Origin: Planococcus sp. APC 4015
Lineage (GTDB): Bacteria; Actinomycetota; Actinomycetes; Actinomycetales; Microbacteriaceae
Reading direction: 5' to 3'
DNA length: 64,000 nucleotides
Assembly: GCA_030407505.1 (NCBI GenBank)
Contig: JASDDH010000014.1
Location: 28,494-92,493, forward strand
The notes beneath the pieces are model-generated. The model was given only the letters and a program-made list of their open reading frames with translations. It was not told the DNA's origin and did not search any database. The stretch's first letter is position 1. Each line of letters opens with the position of its first letter. Below are positions 44,013 through 52,152 of this stretch, one piece after another. Made by a program: the position numbers and the translations under genes.

Positions 44013-45046
44013 GCGGCCTGCTCCTTCTCGGCGAGACGTCGACGGTCTTCCTCGACGGCTCTGCGTGCACTGTCGAGCTCGCGTGACGCGGCGCCGACGG
44101 CATCCTCGGCGTTCTTGACCCGGCGCAGCAGGAAGTTCGGCGCGCTGAGACGCTCCCGCACCCGGTCGGACTCCTCGCGAACGCTCACGATGATGTACGA
44201 GCTCGCGATGAGGATCACCTGCGCCGAGAGGTTGAACCAGAGCAGCAGCGCGATCAGCGAGGCGAACGTGGCCAGCAGCGGATTGGACGATGCCCCTCCG
44301 ACGAAGAGCGTCGACAGCTGCTGCAGCACCGTGAGGCCGAGACCGCCGACGACCGAGCCGACGAGCACGACCCGCGTGGGTGCGCGCACGCCCGACAGGG
44401 AGCGGAACAGCACGAACACCACGGCGGAATCGAGCAGGAACACCACGAGAAGCCCGGCCGCCCAGACGGCCGTGACGATGAGGCCGTTGTCATCCGCCAG
44501 CCCCCACCAGTCGGCGAGCAGGCCGACACCCTGGCTGGCGAGGAAGAGCGCGGCTGCGGCGGCGGCGAGGGCGGCGCCCATGCCGATGGCCAGCGCGAGG
44601 TTGCGCAGGATGATCCAGACGATCAGCACGTCGTCGTTCGTCGAGTCCGCGAGGGCGCGGAGCGCCGTGCGCAGTGACCCGATCGCGCCGATCGCCGCTC
44701 CGAGAAGACCGATCAGGGCGAGCACTCCGGCGACCGTCAACCCGGCGGGCGCCTGGATCGACTGCGGATCGATGATGTCGACGAGGCCCGGGATCGCGGC
44801 ATCCAGACCGTCGATCAGGGCCGCGAAGGCGGGGGGATTGTCTGAGAGCCACAGCGCTGCGAGCGAGAAGCCCAGCAGGACGCCGGCGAAGACGCTGAAG
44901 AGCGTGCGGTAGGTGATGCTGTCGGCCAGCATCGGGCCTCGGTGCTCGCTGTAGTGCAGGAGCGCGCGGACGGGGCGCTGCTGGAGAGCCCACGCGATGA
45001 CGCGGGGGATGAATCCTGCGGGCGTGGACGCGTCGGAAGAGGCCAT
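44000..45046 (-). CDS. YihY/BrkB-family membrane protein
   Basis: A 348-aa polytopic protein with about six transmembrane helices. The family signature is visible early (RALLHYSEHRGPMLADSITYRTLFSVFAGVLLG) and in GVRAPTRVVLVGSVVGGLGLTVLQQLSTLFVG and LIALLLWFNLSAQVILIASSYI. The C-terminus (about 300-348) is charged and predicted coiled coil (DAVGAASRELDSARRAVEEDRRRLAEKEQ). The old annotation as ribonuclease BN is not supported for this family. A TAGCCT -10 lies 6 nt before the ATG. Confidence 0.92.
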   Translation of the reverse strand: MASSDASTPAGFIPRVIAWALQQRPVRALLHYSEHRGPMLADSITYRTLFSVFAGVLLGFSLAALWLSDNPPAFAALIDGLDAAIPGLVDIIDPQSIQAPAGLTVAGVLALIGLLGAAIGAIGSLRTALRALADSTNDDVLIVWIILRNLALAIGMGAALAAAAAALFLASQGVGLLADWWGLADDNGLIVTAVWAAGLLVVFLLDSAVVFVLFRSLSGVRAPTRVVLVGSVVGGLGLTVLQQLSTLFVGGASSNPLLATFASLIALLLWFNLSAQVILIASSYIIVSVREESDRVRERLSAPNFLLRRVKNAEDAVGAASRELDSARRAVEEDRRRLAEKEQAAQRA

Positions 45047-45052
45047 GACGCC

Positions 45053-45058
45053 AGGCTA
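45053..45058 (-). promoter_or_regulatory. -10 element giving a leaderless yihY mRNA
   Basis: TAGCCT on the minus strand, then GGCGTC (6 nt), then the ATG at 45046. No Shine-Dalgarno sequence is present. Confidence 0.5.
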
Positions 45059-45115
45059 TCCGCGACGACGATGCGTCCGATCCGGGTTGACACGCGTGGA
45101 TGCGGCGATGAAGAA

Positions 45116-45155
45116 ACGCTCAGCGCCGCGACTCGACGGCCGCGGCGCTGAGCGT
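45116..45155 (-). terminator. Intrinsic terminator upstream of yihY
   Basis: A perfect 15-bp stem with a 10-nt loop, then a T-rich tail (TTTCTTC) on the minus strand only. It ends the DUF1905 transcript or the candidate small RNA. Confidence 0.8.
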
Positions 45156-45235
45156 GAGATCTGCCGCAAGTCGCTTCGGGCCCACCGTGATGAGCTCCCG
45201 CAACCCCCAGTGCGGCGTCTTTCCCCACTTAGAGC
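45116..45235 (-). ncRNA. Candidate small RNA ending in a strong terminator
   Basis: The 250-bp gap between the DUF1905 stop and the yihY promoter contains no gene. On the minus strand it holds a TTGACG element (45256-45261), then about 80 nt of structured-looking GC-rich sequence. It ends in a perfect 15-bp stem ACGCTCAGCGCCGCG/CGCGGCGCTGAGCGT (45155-45141 and 45130-45116) followed by TTTCTTC. Since yihY has its own leaderless promoter, the terminator must end something upstream: either an independent RNA or the DUF1905 transcript. No known RNA family was recognised. Confidence 0.3.
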
Positions 45236-45246
45236 ATGAGAGGCGC

Positions 45247-45262
45247 CTCATCTTCCGTCAAG
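45247..45262 (-). promoter_or_regulatory. Promoter-like motif shared with the pilA control region
   Basis: Minus-strand CTTGACGGAAGATGAG matches CTTGACGCGAAGATGAG at 56165-56149 upstream of pilA except for one inserted C. TTGACG is a good -35. A GGCGCC-centred dyad follows here, as a dyad follows in the pilA copy. The downstream -10 is unclear. Confidence 0.45.
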
Positions 45263-45296
45263 AGGTCATTATCACGATTGCATCACGACCTGCGCG

Positions 45297-45593
45297 TCAC
45301 GCGTCGATCACCTCGAGGTGCACGTGTACGCGTCCGCCCTCGACGAGAGCCTCGGCATCCCGCACCGATTTCTTCAGCGGCAGCACGTAGGACCCGTCCG
45401 ACGACGGGAAGATCGAGGTGCGCCAGCGGGTCTCCCCCACGCGGGCGTGGACACGCACGGATCCGAACCCGCGGGTGGGGCGAGGGATCTCGCGGATCGC
45501 GGCACCCAGTTCGACGGGCAGGGCGGTCAGGTACATCGCCACGTCGACGCGCGCGTCCCACGCGAAGACGTCGCCGTCGAACTCGACGATCAC
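45297..45593 (-). CDS. DUF1905 domain protein
   Basis: A 98-aa beta-rich protein. IVEFDGDVFAWDARVDVAMYLTALPVELGAAIREIPR, then GFGSVRVHARVGETRWRTSIFPSSDGSYVLPLKKSVRDAEALVEGGRVHVHLEV, follows the DUF1905 consensus (strand, W, VxLP, I, GxGSVxV, W.TSxFP, YxLPxK, VRxAE). The function is unknown. The GTG start at 45593 has only a weak GTGAAG site. It is divergent from pilB with 77 bp between, and a terminator-like hairpin lies about 140 bp downstream. Confidence 0.85.
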   Translation of the reverse strand: MIVEFDGDVFAWDARVDVAMYLTALPVELGAAIREIPRPTRGFGSVRVHARVGETRWRTSIFPSSDGSYVLPLKKSVRDAEALVEGGRVHVHLEVIDA

Positions 45594-45644
45594 GCTTCAC
45601 CCGATCCGGATCCCGACGGCATCCCGCCACGGTAACGCACTCCG

Positions 45645-45650
45645 TAGGAT
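45645..45650 (+). promoter_or_regulatory. -10 element of pilB
   Basis: TAGGAT about 20 nt before the GTG at 45671, leaving a short leader that carries GGAAGGGGG as ribosome site. Confidence 0.45.
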
Positions 45651-45670
45651 GAACCCGGAAGGGGGCTCCC

Positions 45671-47341
45671 GTGAAAGGACTCGCGCAGACACTCGTGCTG
45701 TCGGGGCTGATCGAGGCCGACGACATGGCCGCGATCATGGCGTCGACCGACGAGGGGAACGACCTGCGCCAGCGCATCATCTCGGCCCACCTCGCGACCG
45801 ACGTGCAGATCGCGCAGGCTGTCGCACGCGAGACCGGGCACGCCTATGTCGACCTCGCCTCTGCGGGGCTCACCGCCGAGGTGATCGCCGCTGTCCCCGC
45901 CGCCCTGTGCCGTCGGTACCAGCTGATCCCGATCGCCCTCGGCAGGCGACGCCTGACCGTCGGCATGGTCGACCCCACCGACCTCATCGCCATCGACGAC
46001 GTCACGACGGCGACCGATCTCAACATCCGCCCCGTGGTCGTCGCCGCCGACGCCCTGGCCGCCGCCTTCACGCGTCATCTGCGCTCCGACGAGGAGCTCA
46101 GCGACCTGTCGGAGCAGATCGGCGAGAACGCGGCATCCGATTTCGCGGCATCCGGCACCGAATCCCTCGAGGACACCGTCGACGAGGCCCCCGTCGTGCG
46201 CTTCGTCAACCTGCTCATCACCCAGGCCATCGACGACCGGGCCAGCGACATCCACATCGAGCCCGGCGAGCGCCGTCTGACCGTGCGGTACCGCATCGAC
46301 GGCGTGCTGCACGAGATGCAGAAGGCCGATCGCTCGATCCAGGACGGCGTCATCTCGCGCCTCAAGATCATGGCGTCGATCGACATCGCCGAGCGCAGGC
46401 GTCCCCAGGACGGCCGGCTGTCTGTCGTGCACGAGGGCCGCCCCGTCGACCTGCGCGTGGCGACCCTGCCGACCGTGTGGGGCGAGAAGATCGTGATGCG
46501 CATCCTCGACAACGCCGGCCAGGCCCTGGAGATGTCGGATCTGCGGTTCTCGTCCATCAACGAGCAGCGGTTCCGCACCGCGATCACCCGTCCGCACGGC
46601 ATGGTGCTGGTGACGGGGCCGACGGGATCGGGCAAGTCGACGACCCTGTACACCGCGCTGTCGACCGTGGCCAACGAGCAGATCAACGTGATCACCGTGG
46701 AGGATCCGGTCGAGTACCGCATCCCGGGCATCAATCAGGTGCAGGTGAATCCACGAGCCGGCCTCACGTTCCAGGCCGCCCTGCGGTCGATCCTGCGCTC
46801 GGACCCCGACGTGGTGCTCGTCGGCGAGATCCGCGACAAGGAGACCGCGACGATCTCGATCGAGGCGGCCCTCACCGGTCACCTCGTGCTGTCGACCCTG
46901 CACACGAACGACGCGCCGAGCGCGCTCACCCGTCTCACCGAGATCGGGTGCGAGCCGTTCCTGGTCGGAACGGCGCTCACCGCGGTGGTCGCCCAGCGCC
47001 TCGCACGGCGGCTGTGCGTCACGTGCCGGGAGCCCTACACCGAGAGCGCGGAACGCCTCGCCTCGGTCGGGTTCGCGCACGACCCGCACGACCTGCCCGA
47101 GCTCTATCGTGCGGTCGGCTGCACCGACTGCTCCGGAACGGGGTTCCGCGGTCGCGTCGGACTCCACGAGGTGATGACGCTGAGCGAGGGGCTCGAACAG
47201 CTCGTCGTCGCCCGCCGCACCGGCACCGAGATGCGTCAGCTGGCTCTCGCCGAGGGCATGGTGCCGCTCCGCGAAGACGGCTTCGCCAAGGTCGCCCAGG
47301 GCATCACGACCATCGAGGAAGTGCTGCGCGTCGCGGTCTGA
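45671..47341 (+). CDS. pilB: Type IV pilus extension ATPase PilB
   Basis: A 556-aa GspE/PilB ATPase powering pilus assembly. An N-terminal MshEN-like domain covers about 1-150 (LAQTLVLSGLIEADDM, VDPTDLIAIDDV). The motor domain has Walker A GPTGSGKSTTLYTAL at about 316-330, the Asp box EDPVEYRIPGINQVQVN, Walker B ILRSDPDVVLVGEIRD and the His box TGHLVLSTLHTNDA. A tetra-Cys zinc site (CVTC ... CTDCSGTGFRGRVGLHEV) is at about 453-500. It is on plus and converges on pilC with 3 bp between stops, so the extension motor is expressed separately from the minus-strand pil operon. Confidence 0.96.
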   Translation: MKGLAQTLVLSGLIEADDMAAIMASTDEGNDLRQRIISAHLATDVQIAQAVARETGHAYVDLASAGLTAEVIAAVPAALCRRYQLIPIALGRRRLTVGMVDPTDLIAIDDVTTATDLNIRPVVVAADALAAAFTRHLRSDEELSDLSEQIGENAASDFAASGTESLEDTVDEAPVVRFVNLLITQAIDDRASDIHIEPGERRLTVRYRIDGVLHEMQKADRSIQDGVISRLKIMASIDIAERRRPQDGRLSVVHEGRPVDLRVATLPTVWGEKIVMRILDNAGQALEMSDLRFSSINEQRFRTAITRPHGMVLVTGPTGSGKSTTLYTALSTVANEQINVITVEDPVEYRIPGINQVQVNPRAGLTFQAALRSILRSDPDVVLVGEIRDKETATISIEAALTGHLVLSTLHTNDAPSALTRLTEIGCEPFLVGTALTAVVAQRLARRLCVTCREPYTESAERLASVGFAHDPHDLPELYRAVGCTDCSGTGFRGRVGLHEVMTLSEGLEQLVVARRTGTEMRQLALAEGMVPLREDGFAKVAQGITTIEEVLRVAV

Positions 47342-47344
47342 CGT

Positions 47345-48586
47345 TCAGGCCCCGCTCTGGCCGATCTCGCCGTAGATGGAGAAGATCGGCATGTAGAGCG
47401 AGATCACCATGCCGCCGATGATGATGCCGATCCCGACGATGAGGATGGGCTCGATCGAGGCGGTGAGCTGCTCGGTGGCGGTCTCGACCTCGTTCTCGTA
47501 GAAGTCCGCGATGCTCGAGAGCATGTCGGCGAGCGTGCCTGATTCCTCGCCGACGGCGATCATCTGGGCGACCATCGGCGGGAACACCTCGGCGCGCGAC
47601 AGGGGCGCCGAGAACGAGCGGCCCTGCTTGACCGACTCCTGCACTTGGCGCACAGCCTGCTCGATGCGGTGGTTGTCCGAAGCGCTTCCCACGATTCCGA
47701 GCGCCTGCACGAGGGGGACGCCGGCGTGCAGCATCATCGACAGGCTGCGGGTGAAGCGCGCCACCGCGATCTTGGTCGCGAGCGGCCCGAACACGGGGAT
47801 CTTGAGCTTGAGGGGGTCGACGATCCGGCGCACGCGCTCTTCGCGGTGGTGGCGCACCCACCACATCCACCCCGCGAAGCCGAGCACGACGAACGTCGGC
47901 AGCAGCCACAGCATGTTGTTCGACAGGGTGACGAGGATCTGGGTGGGCAGCGGCAGCGCCGAGCCCAGGTTCTTGAACATGCCCTCGAAGATGGGAACGA
48001 CGAACGCCACCATGGCGACGACGCCGAGGATCGCGATCACGAACACGATCGCGGGGTAGGTCGTTGCGGACTTGATCTTGCCCTGCAGCTCGGCCTCGCC
48101 CTGGTACGTCTCGGCGATCGTCGACAGCGATTGGCCGAGGAAACCGCCCGCCTCGCCGACGCGCACCATGCTCAGCATGAGCGGCGGGAACACCTCGGGG
48201 TAGCCGGCGAGCGCCTGCGAGAACGACGAGCCCGATTCGACCGACGCGTGAACGCCGAGCAGCGCGCTCTGGAGCTTCTTGTCCTCGGCCTGCTCGGTGA
48301 GGATCGTGAGTGTGCGCATGAGCGGCAGCCCCGCGTTGACGAGCCCCGCCATCTGCTTCGAGAACACCGCGAGGGTGCCCACCGAGACCCGCTTCTCGAA
48401 CCCCGGGATCGCGATGTCGCGGTTGAGTCCGGTCTTCGAGGTGAGGGCGATCTCGAGCGGCGTCAGCCCCTGCGCGCGGAGCTTCGCGGTGACGGCTCCT
48501 TCACTCGCGGCTTCGAGCGAGCCCTTCACGACCGCTCCCCCGCTGCCGTCGACGGCTCGGTAGGAGTACTCCTGCATGAGCGGCAT
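47345..48586 (-). CDS. pilC: Type IV pilus inner-membrane platform protein PilC
   Basis: A 413-aa GspF/PilC protein with two homologous cytoplasmic helical domains (about 65-190 and 270-390) and three transmembrane helices. Family markers: YSYRAVDGSGGAVVKGSLEA at the N-terminus, FSKQMAGLVNAGLPLMRTL, PPLMLSMVRVGEAGGFLGQSL in the first repeat and FPPMVAQMIAVGEESGTLADML in the second. It couples PilB/PilT rotation to the pilus. The ATG at 48586 overlaps the pilT stop (TGATG). It is the last gene of the pil operon. Confidence 0.95.
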   Translation of the reverse strand: MPLMQEYSYRAVDGSGGAVVKGSLEAASEGAVTAKLRAQGLTPLEIALTSKTGLNRDIAIPGFEKRVSVGTLAVFSKQMAGLVNAGLPLMRTLTILTEQAEDKKLQSALLGVHASVESGSSFSQALAGYPEVFPPLMLSMVRVGEAGGFLGQSLSTIAETYQGEAELQGKIKSATTYPAIVFVIAILGVVAMVAFVVPIFEGMFKNLGSALPLPTQILVTLSNNMLWLLPTFVVLGFAGWMWWVRHHREERVRRIVDPLKLKIPVFGPLATKIAVARFTRSLSMMLHAGVPLVQALGIVGSASDNHRIEQAVRQVQESVKQGRSFSAPLSRAEVFPPMVAQMIAVGEESGTLADMLSSIADFYENEVETATEQLTASIEPILIVGIGIIIGGMVISLYMPIFSIYGEIGQSGA

Positions 48587-49725
48587 CAGAAGGCCCGCCC
48601 GACCGACTCGACGGCGTCCATCGACCACGACGCGCCGTCGGCGCCGCTGCGGCGCACGCGGATGTCGTCGAATGAGGCCGGATCGGTGGCGTACGCCTTC
48701 GCGAGCGTGGCCGACAGGCTCCCGTCCTCGACGAGACGGCGCAGATCCTGATCGAGGGTGTGCATGCCGAGCGAACCGCCGGCCTGGATCATCGAGTAGA
48801 TCTGGCTCACCTGGCCCTCGCGGATGAGGTTCGCGATGGCGGGGGTGTTCACGAGGACCTCGGTCGCGATCACCCGCCCGTCGCCGTTCGCCGTCGGCAG
48901 CAGCGTCTGACTGATGATGCCCTGCAGGGTGTCGCCGAGCTGCGTGCGCACCTGGGTCTGCTGGTCGGGCGGGAAGGCGTCGACGATGCGGTTGATGGAC
49001 TTCGCCGCGCTCTGCGTGTGAAGGGTCGAGATCACGAGGTGGCCGGTCTCGGCGGCGGACAGGGCGGTCGAGATGGATGCCGGGTCTCGCAGCTCTCCGA
49101 TGAGGATGACGTCGGGGTCCTGACGCAGCACACGGCGAAGTGCCTCGGCGAACGAGCGGGTGTCACTGCCGATCTGTCGCTGGTGGATGAGCGAGCGACG
49201 GCTCGTGTGCTGGAACTCGACCGGGTCCTCGACGGTCACGATGTGCGCCGGGAGGGTTCGGTTGACGATGTCGATCATCGCCGTCAGGGTCGTCGACTTA
49301 CCCGATCCGGTCGGGCCCGTCACCAGCACGAGGCCCCGCGGTTTGAGCACGAGATCCCGCGCGATACCGGGTACGCCGAGCTGGTCGAGGCTGAACGCCT
49401 TGTCGGGGATGAACCGCAGGGCGACCGCCACGTCTCCGAGCTGTCGGAACACGTTGACGCGGAACCGGGCGACGTCGGGCACCGAGAACGACAGGTCGAC
49501 CTCGCCGTGCTCGCGGAACTCCGACACCTGCTCGTTCGTCATGATGCCGCCGAGCGCACTCTCGAGCCAGTTCGTGCCCGTGGGCGCGGTGAAGCCCGGG
49601 ATCTGCACGAGGTCGCCGTCCACGCGCATGAGCGGCGGGTGGTTCGCGGTGAGGTGCACGTCGGATGAGCCGGCGATGCCGGCGGTGGCCAGCATCCCCA
49701 CCAGAGACGTCGAGTCGTAGGTCAT
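48586..49725 (-). CDS. pilT: Type IV pilus retraction ATPase PilT
   Basis: A 379-aa retraction motor. N-terminal SSDVHLTANHPPLMRVDGDLVQI; Walker A GPTGSGKSTTLTAMID; Asp box VEDPVEFQHTSRRSLIHQRQIG; Walker B RQDPDVILIGELRDPAS; His box ETGHLVISTLHTQSAAKSINRI; C-terminal Gln-rich SLGMHTLDQDLRRLVEDG, the PilT AIRNLIRE-related region (AIANLIREGQVSQIYS). GGAGGA precedes the ATG at 49725, 1 nt after the pilO stop. A PilT gene argues for dynamic, retractile pili, as opposed to a plain secretion pseudopilus. Confidence 0.96.
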   Translation of the reverse strand: MTYDSTSLVGMLATAGIAGSSDVHLTANHPPLMRVDGDLVQIPGFTAPTGTNWLESALGGIMTNEQVSEFREHGEVDLSFSVPDVARFRVNVFRQLGDVAVALRFIPDKAFSLDQLGVPGIARDLVLKPRGLVLVTGPTGSGKSTTLTAMIDIVNRTLPAHIVTVEDPVEFQHTSRRSLIHQRQIGSDTRSFAEALRRVLRQDPDVILIGELRDPASISTALSAAETGHLVISTLHTQSAAKSINRIVDAFPPDQQTQVRTQLGDTLQGIISQTLLPTANGDGRVIATEVLVNTPAIANLIREGQVSQIYSMIQAGGSLGMHTLDQDLRRLVEDGSLSATLAKAYATDPASFDDIRVRRSGADGASWSMDAVESVGRAF

Positions 49726-49726
49726 G

Positions 49727-50407
49727 TCATTCCTCCGTGCGGATGAGGGCGAGCGCGATGACGGTGAGCACCCCGTCGTCGTAGGTGCTGTCGATGAGGG
49801 CGAGGAGTCGGGGCCCGCGGCCGAGGGCGTCCATGAATGCGGCGGCCGTCGCGGCATCCGCCGCCGTCACCTCGAGCGTCACAGACACCTGCTGCTGCGG
49901 CGATGTGACCTCCTCGGTCTCGACCGGCTCCTGGTCCGTCGTGGACGGGTCACCGGTGACCTCGGTCGTGTTCGGCTCCGCGGCGACGGGCTCTTCCACG
50001 GGGGCTGCCTCGGCGACCGGGGCGTCGGCGGTCGGTGCGGCGGTGACCGCACCGCGGCGAACCCACGGCTCGGGGTCAGCGGCTGTGAAGCCCGTCACCT
50101 CGGTGCCGGTGTCGGCTGCGGCGGCCACGACGATCTCGTACACGTCGTCCAGGCGCGGGATCTCGGCGATCTCGCTGCGCAGCGAAGCGAGGGTCGACTC
50201 GGTGCCGGCGAAATCGTCCTCGGCCGCGGTGAGTCGCTGAACGTCGATCGCGTAGATGTCGTTCGTCTGCGCGACGGCGCGAGCCGAGGCATCCGTCGTC
50301 TGCGCGCCGTTCCAGGCGGGGAGGACGATCAGGGCCGCCCCACCGCCCGCGATCGCGAGCACGAGCACGACGCCGATCAGGCTGATGAGCTGCTTGGGGA
50401 GGTTCAT
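49727..50407 (-). CDS. pilO: PilO-like alignment protein
   Basis: A 226-aa bitopic protein with an N-terminal transmembrane helix (about 6-29, LISLIGVVLVLAIAGGGAALIVL), a coiled-coil-like segment (about 50-85) and a ferredoxin-like extracellular domain. A long acidic Pro/Glu/Thr insertion (about 120-170, VEEPVAAEPNTTEVTGD) interrupts that domain. In Gram-negatives PilO pairs with PilN to align the machine. The start overlaps the pilN stop (ATGA). The identification rests on topology and order as much as on sequence. Confidence 0.85.
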   Translation of the reverse strand: MNLPKQLISLIGVVLVLAIAGGGAALIVLPAWNGAQTTDASARAVAQTNDIYAIDVQRLTAAEDDFAGTESTLASLRSEIAEIPRLDDVYEIVVAAAADTGTEVTGFTAADPEPWVRRGAVTAAPTADAPVAEAAPVEEPVAAEPNTTEVTGDPSTTDQEPVETEEVTSPQQQVSVTLEVTAADAATAAAFMDALGRGPRLLALIDSTYDDGVLTVIALALIRTEE

Positions 50408-51048
50408 CCGGCGCCCTCCTCGGTCGCGTAGTCGCCGGTGTAGAGCGTCTGGTCGAGGGTGATGCGCAGCTCGTGCCGGTAGTAGCCGTTCTCGTAGACG
50501 GTGTTCCAGCTGTCGACCTCGAGCACGCCCGACATCGGGCGGATCGCGCGGACGATCGAGGTGACGTCGTCGACGGTCGTGCTGATGACGGTGAGCGTAC
50601 CGGTGACGCCGATCTCATCCGCCGGCTCCTCGCCGACCGGGAGCCCTCCCGGCGCGAGGTGGAATCCGACCACGGCCGCCTCGGCGGGGATGGCCGGCTG
50701 CAGGCGATCGAGCAGCGGAAGCCATTCGACGTCGGTCCCCATCGCGTCGGCGCGGAACACCTCGAGTTCGTCCTGCAGTGCCAGCGCTCCGCGCACGTCC
50801 GACAGGGCCGCCAGATCGCCGAGGAGTGAGGTGGTGCGGGCGTTCTCGATCGCCAGTCGTGCGGCGGCCGCGATCTGCATCGTGAAGGCGAAGGCGGATG
50901 CCGCGGCCACCACGCTCAGGGTGACGACGACGGCGAGGGTCCACCGGCGGGCGAGGGCCGATCGACCGCGCCTCTCGGTTTCGGCACGCGGCATGAGGTT
51001 CACGCGCGGGGCGGGGACGAAGCCCACGGCGGGAGCGGTGGCGGCCAT
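50404..51048 (-). CDS. pilN: PilN-like alignment protein
   Basis: A 214-aa bitopic protein. The N-terminal cytoplasmic segment contains PRVNLMPRAE, the conserved PilN motif (xVNLLP) that binds PilM. One transmembrane helix lies at about 35-58 (WTLAVVVTLSVVAAASAFAFTMQI), followed by a coiled coil and a small alpha/beta domain. The start overlaps the pilM stop (TGATG). Confidence 0.88.
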   Translation of the reverse strand: MAATAPAVGFVPAPRVNLMPRAETERRGRSALARRWTLAVVVTLSVVAAASAFAFTMQIAAAARLAIENARTTSLLGDLAALSDVRGALALQDELEVFRADAMGTDVEWLPLLDRLQPAIPAEAAVVGFHLAPGGLPVGEEPADEIGVTGTLTVISTTVDDVTSIVRAIRPMSGVLEVDSWNTVYENGYYRHELRITLDQTLYTGDYATEEGAG

Positions 51049-52118
51049 CAGCGGGCGTCCCCGAGCGCGAGACCGACCGTCGAGAGCAGATCGAGTCCGT
51101 GCTCGCCGTCGGGCACGGTCTTGCCCGTGATGATCTGCGCGGCAGAGAGCGACTCGACGGGAATGGGCAGGCTGGCGGCGAGCGCCTCGGCCACACCGGG
51201 CGCCGCAGCGCCGGCACCGGCGAGCAGAACGCGGGTGACGGGCCGCTCGCCCGTGCGGTCCGCGTAGAACGTGAGGGTGCTGCGCAGACGGGCGACGAGG
51301 TCGGCCGTGGCCTGCTCGGTCATGCCCGTCGGCCGGGCCACGCGGGCGCCGCTGCGCAGTCGACGCATCGGTGCCTCGGCCGGCGGAACGGTCTCGAGCG
51401 CGGGGACGTCGATCTCGAGCACGTCGCTTCCCGCGTCGTCGGACGCCGCTCCGTCGGTGAGTGCGGCGACCTCGCGGGCCCGCACCGCGCTCGTGACGAT
51501 GTCAACGGGGATGATGCGCACGAAGCGCGGGACGCCACCCTGCAGCACCACGACGTAGCTGGTGTGGTCGCCGAGATGGAACGCGGCGACCGTCTCATCG
51601 GGTCCGACGACGCGCGAGGCGGCACGGGCGAGGCCGAACGGGGCGAGGTCGACGACCTCGACCGAGAGCTTCGCCTTCGCGACCGCCGCGATGAGGCCCT
51701 CGACCGTCTCGGCGACCGCCGCGACCAGCAGGCCCGACACCTGGTCGCCCACCTGCGACGTCGCGTAGAAATCGAGCACCGCCTGGTCGGGCGGCACCGG
51801 GAGCAGATCGTGCACCTGGTACGGCAGCGCCTGCCGCAGCAGCTCGGGCTTCATCGATTGGGTCGTGTACTCGCGCACGAGGATGCGGCGGCTGCCGAGT
51901 CCGAGCACGACCTCGCGACCCCGGATGCCGGCGCGGCTCCAGAGCTGCTTGAGCGCGATCGCCACGGCATCCGCGTCGAACACCTCGGAATCCTTCGCCG
52001 CTCCCGGCGGAAGCGGCACCGACCCGGACGCGACGAGAGCCGGCGTGCGACCGGTGGTCACCTCGGCGGCGCGCACGCCCTCCTCGGTGATCTCGAGCCC
52101 GACGATGGTCCTGGCCAT
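51048..52118 (-). CDS. pilM: PilM actin-like pilus assembly ATPase
   Basis: A 356-aa cytosolic actin-fold protein. IVGLEITEEGVRAAEV at the N-terminus (phosphate 1), SMKPELLRQALPYQVHDLLPVPPDQAVLDFY (the PilM hallmark), AFHLGDHTSYVVVLQGGVPRFVRIIPV (phosphate 2) and VTRVLLAGAGAAAPGVAEALA (adenosine loop). It docks PilN at the inner face. AAGGA lies 9 nt before the ATG at 52118. A 34-bp gap separates it from pilD. Confidence 0.92.
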   Translation of the reverse strand: MARTIVGLEITEEGVRAAEVTTGRTPALVASGSVPLPPGAAKDSEVFDADAVAIALKQLWSRAGIRGREVVLGLGSRRILVREYTTQSMKPELLRQALPYQVHDLLPVPPDQAVLDFYATSQVGDQVSGLLVAAVAETVEGLIAAVAKAKLSVEVVDLAPFGLARAASRVVGPDETVAAFHLGDHTSYVVVLQGGVPRFVRIIPVDIVTSAVRAREVAALTDGAASDDAGSDVLEIDVPALETVPPAEAPMRRLRSGARVARPTGMTEQATADLVARLRSTLTFYADRTGERPVTRVLLAGAGAAAPGVAEALAASLPIPVESLSAAQIITGKTVPDGEHGLDLLSTVGLALGDAR

Positions 52119-52152
52119 GATGTGTCGTCCTTCTTCTTTCACAGGTGCCGCG

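Noticed and set aside
45297..45593. DUF1905 gene as part of the pilus locus
   Set aside because: It is divergent from pilB, belongs to an unrelated family and has its own downstream terminator region. Proximity alone is not evidence.
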